From Clitopilus passeckerianus (lineage: Eukaryota; Basidiomycota; Agaricomycetes; Agaricales; Entolomataceae), in the NCBI GenBank assembly GCA_944990035.1, contig CALYLX010000156.1, positions 62,001-126,000 of the forward strand: DNA of 64,000 nt, read 5' to 3'. Each line of letters starts with the position of its first letter. Positions within the stretch are counted from its first letter, which is position 1. A program made the position numbers and the translations under genes. Below, in pieces: positions 23,066-34,185 of this stretch. Under the pieces are notes generated by a model that worked only from the letters and a program-made list of their open reading frames with translations, was not told the DNA's origin and ran no database searches.

Positions 23066-25540
23066 GCATCTGGAAGACCAACCCCTACGCCAGTGCCGAG
23101 ACTCAAATCCCATTGTCTGAGGGATCAAATATATCGAGCCTCCAAAATGTTCTTGGGAACGTCTCAAATGAATGAACTTGGCCTGAACAGCTTGCTGGGC
23201 GGGAACGATCGGTGCATATGTTCCTTGGAGAAAGTCTCGATCGTGATCGATTCATGCAAAGTTCAAGACCGTTCTTGAAATCGGTGCGATTGGAACGGTA
23301 GCTCAGTGTCGGTGCCTGATTTTTACACGAGGGCTCTGACTGCGTTGGCCATCGACAACGATGCTGGACAGCAAAGAAGTGGTAGAAAGCCGCCGGAAGC
23401 GCAGGTCAGTTGGATTCGGCGGCCTTGCATAGAATAGGGGCAATCAACGACACATCAGAATATAGAGACCGGCCGAGGCCTGAGTATTGATTCAAGACAG
23501 CCCCTCAACCACTTTTCAGCTGAATTTCCAGTAACATTTCGAGGCAATGTCGAGTTCGCCGTTAGTTCAGCCAGAGTGGAGATGGAAGATGCATTTCTCC
23601 TTTTGGTCTCTTGATTGATTGAAACTGTCAAATTTATCGGCAGATCCCGAACGTCCTTCTCCGATATCGGGATTGACGAGCAAGCCTGTGTTGACAGCGA
23701 AGCTCTCGTTCTTTTGAGCACCAACTACGCTAGGGTTCCAGAAACCTCCCAACCTTCAGGGTGGATTCACGGCGTTCTTTGGACATGCTGCATACACCCG
23801 ACCCTCTCCATTGGATGCCGAATCAACCGCAGATGACATGCCAATCTTCCCTGGCATTGCAGCGACTTCCGAATCCTTGGCAAACTACGCTGAATTCCGC
23901 TGCCTTGAAGCATTTAAATGAGCAAGGATGACGGAGTTACGAAGAAGCTCTCGACTCCCAGAAAAATCTTTTCAGACACGCGATTGTTGTCGTAAGCAAA
24001 TACAACATCGTTATTCCTTCCCGTACTGACCTCACATTTCCAGAAGCCATTTCCACCAAAGCGCATTATTCACCTGAATAGATTAATGCTGAGGCTTACG
24101 GTGACTTGTGGTGGCGCAAGGATATCGGTTATACTTGACTGGTGTAAACGTGAGCCCATGCTCGAATTTTCTAAACTTCATCTCAAACGCTTTACTAGAA
24201 CATCATGACCATCAAGGACTTCCACCTCCCCACCTATGTTCATCGTATCAAGGACAATCTCGGCCGAGCGGAGGATTCTGTTGGCCGCAGGCAAGATACC
24301 CAAGTACCTGAAGGTCCAGGTGCTAAGCCCTTGCCCATTCTACCTGGATTGTTCGTCTGTTCTTCGACCTAAGCATGCTCGTATGCTAACAACTTCCCGC
24401 AGGTTAACCCTAGGTTCATCCTGTTCCAAAGCCGGGCCCTCACCAAGCACCGCGATGCCTACCCGCAAGCCGACCAACCCCAAAAGAGAAAAAGCTTTTG
24501 GGCGGGCGTTATTATGCAACCAGTACTGCCGCGTCGAGGTATACACCAGAGGCGTTGCTCATTGCCTAACACATCGCAAGTAAGTCAATCATCCTTCTGT
24601 CTCCGTATTCTAGTCGTTGATCTCTGGTTTTCACAAGGTACATGACCAAGCGCCGGGCTCGATCGTTGCCTCCCTCGCGGAAATATAAGGCACTCTACAA
24701 GAGTCAAGGTGGATATGAAGCCACCCCTTACAAGCTGAGGGGTATCACTACCAGTGCATGCCAATATTATTCCTCTCCGCCCCAGGAATCACGACCCTGC
24801 CCAATACCAGCCCTGTCGACTTGGCCCATCCTCCCGTCGGAGAGATGACGAAGAACCACGGAAACAAGTTGTCGCTGAATCGAGCTCAGTGTTGCCAGGT
24901 GTGTGACCTTCTACCTAGCTGCCCCTCCCCGCAAGTTGATTATCTACTCGTCAGGAGGGTTAAAACGGTCTCGCGAAGCGTGGCTGGATGTCAAAGATAT
25001 ACGCAAAATTTAGAATTACTATCGGTAGCATGATTCGCTGTCACGGATCAAACTCGACGTTCGGCTCAATGAAAGTCTATTTCTTCCTTTTATCGACGAC
25101 CTCGAGTGGGTCCCCAGAGTGCTATCACGCTTCTTTTGAGTACCATCTCGGCAGCTGGCGACTTGATGATCTGCGGCGTCGATGGCGAAGGATGTCGCCA
25201 GATGGCTACGAGCCTGCTCAAAATCACGTTTTCAAAACGAATTAGACCAACGAGCGTTGATGAGCCCCTATGAGCCCCTAATATCCGACTATTTGTGGCC
25301 TCCCGGAGCATAGCCTGGGTCCTTAGGAGGCTTCTTCTCCCCAAATCTCAGCCCCGAGTTTATCGATATTGTTCGTTATCACGCAACAGGTACAGCGCCC
25401 GCTAAAAGGTACTCACTGAAAACGGTCAAGTGACCACAAGCGCATTCATTTGTCAGTCGAGGAATACACGCGATCCACCTGATGATCCATACCACCTCTA
25501 TATCGATCTTATCATTCTCTGGTCTCGACTATTGGTTGAT
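23066..25540. other. Stretch without a recognisable gene
   Basis: No complete gene was found. On the plus strand between 24206 and 24860 some pieces look coding (MTIKDFHLPTYVHRIKDN at 24206, RFILFQSRALTKHRDAYPQA near 24413, and a frame with internal stops containing LPNTSPVDLAHPPVGEMTKN). They lie in changing frames interrupted by stops, which suggests a decayed gene of unknown family. A short direct duplication of TGAGCCCCTA occurs at 25260-25280. Confidence 0.35.
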
Positions 25541-25548
25541 GTAGATTG

Positions 25549-25556
25549 TATATAAG
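25549..25556 (+). promoter_or_regulatory. TATA box of GST2
   Basis: TATATAAG, 103 bases before the GST2 ATG. The same octamer lies 107 bases before GST4, which supports common ancestry of the two promoters. Confidence 0.6.
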
Positions 25557-25651
25557 GAGTACGTGTCTCTGGCCAATCGGTATCTGCAATCCTCATCTCT
25601 CAATCTTCCTACCCTCCAACCTTCCCCAGACTCCCAAAGACGCTACGCAAC

Positions 25652-26529
25652 ATGGTTCTCAAACTCCACGGTTTCCCTCTTTCCACCAACACCCGCCGTA
25701 TTGGTCTCTACCTCTATGAGAAGAAGATCCCCTTTGAACTCGTCCTGGTCGACTTTGTTAAGGGAGAGCACAAGTCCCCTGAGTTCGTTGCAAAGCACCC
25801 TTTCGGTCAAGTCCCTCTCCTCGTACGTCCTCCATCGCATCGATTACTTTCATGATTCCTCAACGATTTTCGCTCCATAGGAAGATGATGGTCTCCTAGT
25901 TTACGAGAGCCGGGCTATCCTTCGTTACCTCGAGGCCAAGTTCGCCGACAAGGAGCCCAAGCTTGCACCCAGCCCATCTGACTTGAAGGCATTCGCTGCT
26001 TACGAGCAAGGTGCCTCTGTTGAGCTCACCAACTTCGACCCCTTCGCACAAAAGATCTTCTTTGAGAAGGTCGTAAAACCGTGAGCCCGGCATCTACTCT
26101 CGTCTGTGTTACGTCCTGATCGCTTCTCAGTCGCTTTGGACAGACCACTGACCAGGCATTGGTTGATGCCTCCGTCAAGACACTCGACGCTAAGCTTGAT
26201 GCTTATGAGGCCATTCTCTCCAAGCAGAAGTACCTCGGTGGAGACGTGAGTGGGAATAGCTTTGGAGAATATCCCGTGTCTGATTACATCCATAGTCATA
26301 TTCTCTGGTTGATCTCTTCCACATCCCTTACGGTGAGGGTGTCGGACAGGCCGGATATGACCTACTTACCAACGAGAAGAGGCCAAACGTCGCCAGGTGT
26401 GTTCAGGATCTCTATTCGTTTTCGCAAGTGGCATTCTAATTGCTCTTATCCAGATGGTGGAAGGAGATCTCAAGCAGGGATGCTTGGACCAAGAACAAGG
26501 CTGGCGTTGTCCCCACCCTTACTTATTAG
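25652..26529 (+). CDS. Phi-type glutathione S-transferase 2
   Basis: Five exons: 25652-25822, 25881-26080, 26131-26245, 26296-26396 and 26454-26529. The first and third exons have exactly the same lengths as in GST1. The catalytic serine is present (FPLSTNTRRI). Other landmarks are KKIPFELVLVD, PFGQVPLL, DGLLVYESRAILRYLEAK, an EKVVKP intron boundary, SLVDLFHIPYGEG and RPNVARWWKEI. The protein ends at a TAG at 26527-26529. It is expected to be a cytosolic glutathione transferase of secondary-metabolite, peroxide or wood-extractive detoxification. The substrate is not deducible from sequence. Confidence 0.92.
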
Positions 26530-26825
26530 ATACCCATTTATTATATCCCACGCATACGCATGTACTCGCAAACAGAACAACGATGAAATAACTGGAAGCT
26601 TGAATTTCTACAACAAAGCCGGTCCCCTGAGAAGCCAAGTCATGCAACTTTCGTTCATCGCAGAGGATGAAGGCGCCTTGTCATCTGCAGCAGGGGCCCA
26701 TTCTCTTTCGCGTTTAAAGTCATCATCTCGAAGTGAAATTGAATGTCGCAACAATGCGATACTGGTATTTTGATACAAGTCAACTATATACAGAAAGCTA
26801 TAAATACCTTAATCAATAACAGATC

Positions 26826-28519
26826 TCAAGCCCTAGCCTTAAGAGCAGCAGCGTGCGACGTAAGGAGAGAGTAGACAGAAGTGCTGGGGTAGACCGCGTA
26901 TCCGTCGTTGGGAGTATCACCAGTAGAGAGGTGAGATCCTGCTTGCCTAGAAAACATCGAAATCGAGTCAGCTTCCTTCCGTCCTCGAGATACCAAAATG
27001 AAAACCCACCAGATGAGGTCACCAGTCAATCCAGACGAAACGACCTTGTTGAGCCAAGCGGTGTATACGGTGGCCTGGTTGTCGGTAACACCGAACTCCT
27101 CGAGGATGACGGGCTTGTTAGCCTTGGTCATAGAGGTGGCGTGGTCTGCGATCCATTGAGTTCCCCAGCCTTGAGGGTCGCTGGATTGGCCCCATGGGAC
27201 GGGGTAGGACTGTATACGAGGTCAGATCATACCCTCTTGGAATAGTTAAAGAATGGGAACTCGCGTGGAAGGTACCAAAGTCGATAGAGGAGATGGCCAA
27301 GTTCGCATCGAAGTCGACACCTTCCCCTCCTTGGTAGGGGTAGGTAGGTGCACCCGGTTGGTTATAGAAACCTTCGTCTCCGATAGCGACGAGATGGTTG
27401 GAGTCGATGGACTTAATGTAGGCAGAGATTTCCTTAGCCCAGGCGGTGATGGTTGCGGTCGTGCAGGATCCAGACCAAGTGCTACGGCGGAGATGAGTGA
27501 TACTGTCGAAGATCATAGGGAACTCGAATTACCCAGTGCTACCCTTACACCTCGGCTCATTGGCGAGTTCCCAACCCAGGATGGTGGGCTCGTTGGCGTA
27601 GCGTGAAACAAAGGTCTTAATGTAGTTTTTGAATGCAGTCTTAACAGAGGCGTCGGTGTAGAACAGATCGTGGTTGGAGGATCCAAGGATCTGCTTAACA
27701 TAGACATCCATTCCACCGTAGTCGGCCCAGTTATTGGTACTAGCGAGATGGTAAATGATACGCGACCAGCCAACGGAGGAAGGAGAACATACAGGGCAAC
27801 GATCAAGCGGAGGCCGTTGGCTTTTGCTGCGGCGACGACATTGTCGAAGTTCTGGAGTCCAGACGCGCCAGTGTTGACGGTAGGAGTTTTACCCGACCAG
27901 CTCTGGTAGTAGTTACCGCTCGGGCTGGTCACCTCGTTGAAGCCCCTAGAAATCCGTCAACATGAAGTCGCCCGGTGAATGAAATGATATATACCAGGTT
28001 CGGACAACAGTAGCTCCGGTTTTGGCGATATCGGAGAATGCCAAGTTCATGTTGGCTGTGGAAAGACCTTGGAGACCGACCCAGTAGGAGTTCGATCTAG
28101 ATGAAGGTCAGACACGTACAGAAAACTCGGCGGAAATCATACCCAACAACGGTATATTTAGCTCCGTTGAGAGTGAACTTGGTTCCGGAGGTCTTCACAA
28201 AGCCAGTAGAAGCGGGAGGTGGGGAAGTTGTAGTAGTCGTCGTGGTAGGAGGTTTAGTGGTGGTAGTGGTTGTCGTGGAGGGAGGTGCGGTAGTCGTGCC
28301 GGGAAGGCATTGAGAATACCAGTCGTTTGAGTAGGTGCAGACAGATCCGGCAGCGCAGGCTGTAGAGTGGTCAACAAAACTCGCGAAGGTGTAAAGTCGA
28401 GAGCACTTACTTGTCTCACCAGTCCAACCATTGCCACCGCATTGACCCCAGACGGGAACTGTGGCAAAGGCTGGAGAGATGGAGATGGCGAGGGCGACGA
28501 GGCTAAGGAATTTCTGCAT
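26826..28519 (-). CDS. Secreted GH5 endo-1,4-beta-mannanase with N-terminal CBM1
   Basis: Eight exons give 448 residues: 28519-28411, 28359-28143, 28096-27995, 27945-27793, 27739-27533, 27502-27265, 27209-27010 and 26946-26826. The order is signal peptide [19 protein letters not shown], a fungal cellulose-binding CBM1 ([14 protein letters not shown], with SNDWYSQCL after an intron), a Thr/Pro linker, then the GH5 catalytic domain. The acid/base Glu is in [10 protein letters not shown] and the nucleophile in VILEEFGV. The end GDLIWQAGSHLS and NDGYAVYP fits fungal endo-mannanases (subfamily 7 by likeness). It would cut mannan and glucomannan backbones outside the cell. Intron 6 must use a GC donor (GCGAGT) to keep the DFGTFH-SYPVPWG frame. 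An upstream in-frame Met at 28540 is less likely because it precedes the signal peptide. Confidence 0.92.
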
Positions 28520-29141
28520 CTTGGGAATGCTGGACACCAAGACAGCGAAGTTCAGCAGTTATAAATGAATTAGAGAGCGAAGTTCAGCCATTACAACTAA
28601 ATTAGACAGCGCACGGCACAACTTGCATGCCATGGCATTGATCCAGTCGGCAGTTTGTCGCTCAAAGAAATCTTGCGAAGAATATCCGTTCCAGGGGATT
28701 GTCGTCGGCTGCGAGCTCGTTGTTGATGATTTCTGAGAATAAACGACGTCGTCTGGAAGGTCCAGGTACTATTATAGGCTTCTTCGTTGTCAATATACTC
28801 GTCACCTACGTCGAGTGCGGAGAAACTGTAGATCACCTGGTAACTTGGCACCGAAGCACCTTCCGGTCGTCGCAGCCATAGAATACCACATCGACCGGGA
28901 TGGAGCGTGAAAATGGATTGTATTGCGGATTCACGTGTGTGTTACGGCCCGAAAGCGTCCCGTCAGCTTCAATTTCCCTCCACACGGAACACAATGATCC
29001 TGTGGCAGTGTTTCCCCAGAAAATCATGAAGAGTCTTGCGACCGAAGAGATCGACGCGTTTATTTGGCTGGATCCAAAAGACTGAATTCAAAGAGCTGGA
29101 ATTCCGGCACTTTTCTCTCTTTCTTCCCACTACGTTCACAA

Positions 29142-29149
29142 TTTATAAC
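29142..29149 (+). promoter_or_regulatory. TATA-like element of GST3
   Basis: TTTATAAC, 92 bases before the GST3 start. It occupies the position of the TATATAAG boxes of GST2 and GST4 but is weaker. Confidence 0.4.
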
Positions 29150-29233
29150 AAAGTTTACGCGTTGCGACCGACAGAATTTCCTGGAAGACAGCTAAATGAT
29201 TATCGTGCATCGCCACCTACTGTAGATTTCAGC

Positions 29234-30121
29234 ATGGTCCTCAAGCTTTACAGATCCCCTATGTCGACCTGTACCCCCCGCGTAGGGGCTTATCTCCACG
29301 GAAGGACAATACATTTGAGTTCGTCTTGGTCGACTTAGCGGAAAAGGGCTGGAAGGCTCCTGAATTCCTCCAAAAGCAGCCATTTGGCCGAGGTTCCGGT
29401 CATGGTGAGTTTAGAAAGTCCGAACCTTTTTTGCGCATATAGTCACTGGTCACTGACGATAATGGTTTCATTGTGTACGAGAACCGTGCAGTTATTCGCT
29501 ACCTCGAAGCCAAGCGCGGAGGTCAATTTTCTCAACTTGCTCCTGGCACAGCCGATTTGAAGGCCTATGCTCTTTACCAGCGAGGTGCCTCTATAGAGCT
29601 GACAAACTTTGTACCATCTACCTCTAAGATATATTTCGAGAAGATCATTAAACCGTGAGTTCGAGTAGCTGTCTTTGGAAGAGTAGGGAAGAGATCTGTA
29701 ATCTTTTCTTAGTCGCTCTGGCGGCAAGCCCGATCAAGGATTGGTCGGCAACTTGCTCGCCCAGCTTGACGCTATATTGAATTCATATGACGTTATTCTT
29801 TCCAAGCAGGCATACATCGGCGGAAATGTGAGTCGTTCTCTTTCGTTCTCTGCAGAATCTCCTGAATTCATGCATATATCCACATCAGAACTACACCCTT
29901 GCCGACCTCTTTCACCTTCCCTACGGTGACGGGCTCTTCCTCGCTGGATACAACGTTCTGTTGGGCGCTTCTCGCCCAAATGTCGTTAGGTTGATATTCA
30001 ACTAAATGCGCACTCATGATAGAAATCTGACCTGCAATTGAATAGGTGGTGGAAACAGATTTCTAGCGGAGAGGCCTGGGCGCAAGTGAAAGGTGGAGTC
30101 GAAACTACCACCTCGTACTAG
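29234..30121 (+). pseudogene. Phi-type glutathione S-transferase 3 with two opposing frameshifts
   Basis: Same five-exon layout as GST2: exon 1 29234-29404, then 29455 (or 29443)-29654, 29713-29827, 29889-29989 and 30046-30121. Exon lengths equal those of GST2. Within exon 1 one base is missing near 29312 (after GRTI) and one is extra near 29391 (before the VPVM end). The total stays 171 bases, but the middle is out of frame and meets a TAG. The acceptor before DDNGFIVYENRAVIRYL has lost its AG. An in-frame AG 12 bases upstream could replace it, adding four residues. Downstream exons (SLVDLF-like TLADLFHLPYGDG, RPNVVRWWKQI) are fully open. Either a young pseudogene or two sequence errors. Confidence 0.75.
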
Positions 30122-30772
30122 GCGCACACACAACAAAGGACTGGACAAAAGACTGGAATGCAGGACACAATAAAGATGTAACACTAGTAAGTTAGCTCAG
30201 GAACAGAAAATCACAAGGAAAATCAACGAAACCAAGGGTTGCGTGGGGAGGTATGGTAGGACACAATAAGCAGGATGTCGGGACACATATCGGGCTCCAT
30301 TATTTCAGATCACGACCAGGAGGAGAGATCGGAGCTCGGGAGAGTTTGAACGCAAGCGGGGATACCGTGTGGGACACTTTTAGAATGCCGACGGCGCCGA
30401 CGCGACGCGCAAGCAAGGATCACGACGCCTGCAGATTCGGTCACGTGAAGCCATATTGGCTGAATAAACCTTGATCGCGTTCTCCTCTTTTCAGGCCTTT
30501 TCGACGCGTCAACCTATTGATTCTACTCCTGGTTCCTACGAAACGTGACGATCTTACAGGGAACTTTCTCATACTCTGCGTATTTGGCTCTGTAACTGGT
30601 CCTAGAAAGATATTCGAGCGTAAGCGGCGATGAGTCTCTGATGGCTGCCTGTCCAGCCGCCCTTGAGCTCTCTGCCAATAGTATCCGCTTATCCGCTCGC
30701 TGCCTCATTTCTGGAGACGTGATGTGATTTAATGCATCTCCAAGTTCTGGGAGATCAGTCCTGCTAGAGGGG
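30122..30772. other. Intergenic between GST3 and GST4
   Basis: No coding signal stands out. The stretch ends in the GST4 core promoter. Confidence 0.5.
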
Positions 30773-30780
30773 TATATAAG
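30773..30780 (+). promoter_or_regulatory. TATA box of GST4
   Basis: TATATAAG, 107 bases before the GST4 ATG, identical to the GST2 box and at nearly the same distance. Confidence 0.6.
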
Positions 30781-30879
30781 AGGCAGAAGATCAATATCAT
30801 TTCTAGCAACATCGTCTGCGCTACTGCACTCGAAACCAGTTCACACTCTCCAGTTCACTCCTAACTCTGCCAAGCAACC

Positions 30880-31802
30880 ATGGTTCTCAAACTCTTTGCT
30901 CATCAGATGTCCACCTGCTCTCGTCGCGTGGCTCTATATCTCTACGAGAAGAAGATCCCCTTCGAGTTCGTCAACGTGGATCTCTTCAAAGGCGAGCACA
31001 AAGCACCTGATTATGTCCAAGGCAAACATCCTTTCGGGCAAGTTCCCGTCATAGTGGGTGACCGCTCGTTAATCATGTCGAGCAACACGCTAATCATATG
31101 CATCAGGAGGATGACGACGGAATCATCGTGTATGAGAGCCGCGGTATTATCCGATACCTCGAGGTCAAGTATACGAATAGGGCGCCTCAGCTTGCCCCAA
31201 CTCCTGCAAACCTCGCTGCTTATGCGCGATTCGAACAAGCTGCATCAGTCGAATTATCAAACTTTGACCCCTTTGCGGGCAGAGTTCATTTCGAGAAGCT
31301 TACCAAACCGTGCGTCCTCCTCGTAATGAGCACTGCATTGCGTCTTCCTTACGTCCGTTAAAGGCATCTTGGCCTTGAAACGAATGAAATTTTGTTAGCA
31401 GACATCATCAAGACCTTGGAGGCGAAACTGAACGGATATGAAGTTATCCTTTCGAAGCAGAAATATCTTGCCGGTGACGTAGGTTCATTTCATTCGCCGA
31501 TACACCCTCTTTTTAAAAATTAGTTTCATTATATTGATTCTGACGTACTTTATGCTAGGAATACACCCTGGCTGACCTGTTTCATCTCCCGTACGGCGAA
31601 GGGCTCACAGAGGCTGGCTATAACCTCTTGCAAGATGAAACGAAGCGTCCCAATGTTGCAAGGTTCGTGATCGGCCGAAAGCTTTCGCCGCTCTCCCCAT
31701 TGAGTACTGAATGCTCTCCATAGATGGTACAAGGACATCTCGGGAAGGGAGGCCTGGGCCAAAGTCAAGCAGCAAGGCATCCAGACTACGCTTTCTGACT
31801 GA
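30880..31802 (+). CDS. Phi-type glutathione S-transferase 4
   Basis: Five exons: 30880-31053, 31107-31309, 31364-31478, 31559-31662 and 31724-31802. The catalytic serine is present (HQMSTCSRRV). PFGQVPVI, GIIVYESRGIIRYLEVK, TLADLFHLPYGEG and RPNVARWYKDI mark the two GST domains. One extra codon in exon 1 (VQGKHPFG) separates it from GST1-3. It has its own strong TATA box. It belongs to the same tandem expansion and has a presumed detoxification role. The substrate is unknown. Confidence 0.92.
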
Positions 31803-32839
31803 AGGGCCAGCCACACGGCGGAGGATGGCGTTGTTCAAGGATGTGGCTATTCATTCTGATGGTCATTTTTCACTTTCCAGTGGGGGAGTCAATGGGAGTA
31901 GTTATATTCGGTCGTGTTGTATACTTTTTGTTTTTCCTTGGCTGTAGGCTCGTTTCCGAAACGGTGACCGCGCCTGGACCGCTCTAATGTCGCGTAAACG
32001 ATTTCATAACATAGATTCTTCTGACGTGTTTTCATTTCCCACTTGACAGAAGACCACAATTCTTCGTGTCCTCAGCACGCACCTGACGCGTCTCGTGTCT
32101 GCGCCGCCCCACCAAAGTTGTGTAAAAGGAAGCGCCTGGACCATCTGACGAACTTTATGAAATTCCGTATTTCCCTCGCTTGTGATTCCGATATCAGTTG
32201 GAGTCTGGCGATCTAATCATCGTGGAGAGATTAGATTTAGCAACTTGTGAGCCTATGTTAGTCTCTCTCCCGCCTCTCCTCTCCCATCTATCCTTTTTCA
32301 TTCGACCGCAAGGGACTCGAAGCCGCCATATGCATTGCCAAAAAGCCGCCACTGCGACACTACGACAATTTTGGGTCAATGAATCCACGTGCCATCAAAT
32401 GTTGTATCATTCGCTGCGGCTTTCTGGAGAAATTTGATGGTGGAAGATGGTCATCGAATACGAAGGGCCTAAAGGAGAATAAGGCACTACCCCGCATTGG
32501 ACGTGGGCGCCTCCTGATGGATGAACAAACTGTGCTGGCCATCAATCCAAGTCCCTGAAAAATGCAGTTCGAATGAATGCTTGTGGAATCTGGCGCCTCA
32601 TCCCTCATCCCTGAAAGAAGAAGAACGCCCTGCCTCCTGCCTCGAGGCAGATCAAGAAGATTCCTGTTGAGTGAGTATATGATCTGGTCTCACACCCCAA
32701 ACATGTCTCCTGCCCAACTTTCCCTCATCCACGTCGCTTCTGAATTGTCTCCCCTGTATCCTGATTGCCCTCTCCAACGGCATTGTTGATTAAACCGAAT
32801 TAAGCCCTACTTTTTCGATCAGTCCTCGATCAGGGAAAT
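31803..32839. other. Intergenic between GST4 and the zinc-cluster gene
   Basis: About 1 kb with only short motif-free frames on both strands. It should hold the terminator of GST4 and the promoter of the zinc-cluster gene, but I cannot place either element. Confidence 0.45.
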
Positions 32840-34185
32840 ATGTCAAGCTTCCCCACAAAAGCGAACGTTGAACGTGGTCCTGGCAATCCTTACCCTCGTC
32901 TAAATATTACGACGACCACCAAGAGCGGGACCAGCTCTGATACCCTCTTTTCCTCTATACCCTCCTCAACCATTGACGCAGTCACCTCCGACTTGACTCA
33001 CATGGCTTGTTCTTCTGATACCCCAAGCTCGAGCCAGCGTCCCCAATACTCGTCGTTGTATGAGCGCCTCATTTCTAAGGACCGACACCTCCTCTTTGGT
33101 GAACCAGTAAGGAGTCCTGTATTGTCGAGTTCCCCTCCAAGTAACCAAGTGCGTCCTTTGTACCTTCCTCTTGTTTTCAGTACCAATGCCTTTCCCCTTT
33201 GTTAGTGGATGCCAGCGGCCAAGCCTCTCACCTCGTTGCACAAGATTGAAAGCACACGCTCCAAGCGCCCTGTCTCGTTCTCAGGGTTCTCTTCTACACC
33301 ACCGGCGTCATCTAGCCTTGAAACGTCGCAGGAGAAGCAGCCAGAAATTGCTCATCCTCAACCATCCTCTCAACAGTCGTTCGTTGACGACTGGGCGTCG
33401 CAGTGGACATTCGACTTCGACTCCCATTCACAGCCTCAGGGAGGGGATAATACGAATGTAAGTACCAATATGACCATACGCGGCCGACTATCTCCATGTT
33501 AACTCCTGAACTCCTCACCCTCTAGGACTTTCACACTGTCACCGACGTCAGCACTTCCACCTCAGCAAATCCCGGAGCATCTTCCAGCCAGCAGTCGCAG
33601 AACAACCCTGCCCATTCTACCAACCACAACTCATCTCAATTCTATGGTGCTCGGCTATCCACGTACTCCGAATTCGCCGCTCATATAGCCGTGTACTCCC
33701 AACCACGACCAGCCACGAACGCGTCCACAGTTCAACCAAATGCGAAGACTGGCGTACCACCACCTATTCAAGAGTCACACGAGCAGTCTCCACCAGGCTC
33801 TGCCTCGCCGGAGTCGCTGACCGACTCGCATTCAGGCCCTCCGACACCAGAGAACTATACGGTGACGATGATGCCAAATACGAAGAAACCTGAGCGTCAG
33901 CGAAGTCTAAATGGGAAACGTGGTTCCCTTGGACCGTCGTGCTCCACCTGCCGAGATCGAAAGATACCATGCACGGGTCCGCAGGAGGGTCGTTCAGATG
34001 CACGATGCAGGTCAGTTCATTGATTTTACTTTCATCTCAGGGTGTCAGCTTCTGAATACGTGTGATGTAGTCATTGCGCTCGACGTCAAGGGACATGCGA
34101 ATATCCATCGGATCCAATCCCCATTCATAAGCGAGGAAGGAAGAAGGCAGCAGGTCGCAGCCACGAGGTGGGAAAGGCAGGTTGA
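32840..34185 (+). CDS. Putative transcription factor with C-terminal Zn2Cys6 cluster
   Basis: Four exons (32840-33148, 33206-33457, 33526-34010, 34071-34185) give 386 residues. The first 320 residues are Ser/Thr/Pro/Gln-rich and probably disordered. The C-terminal part then holds CSTCRDRKIPC, and across the last intron C-SHC-ARRQGTC. Together these give the six cysteines in fungal zinc-binuclear spacing. A basic tail HKRGRKKAAGRSHE follows and then the stop. Without the last intron the cluster would be cut after its fourth Cys, so the splice model is strongly supported. Most fungal Zn2Cys6 regulators carry the cluster at the N-terminus and a large middle homology region, which is missing here. 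It lies next to a sugar transporter and GH51, but regulation of them is only a possibility. Confidence 0.82.

Noticed and set aside
28101..28313. Val-rich frame antisense to the mannanase linker
   Set aside because: Shadow of the Thr/Pro linker codons.
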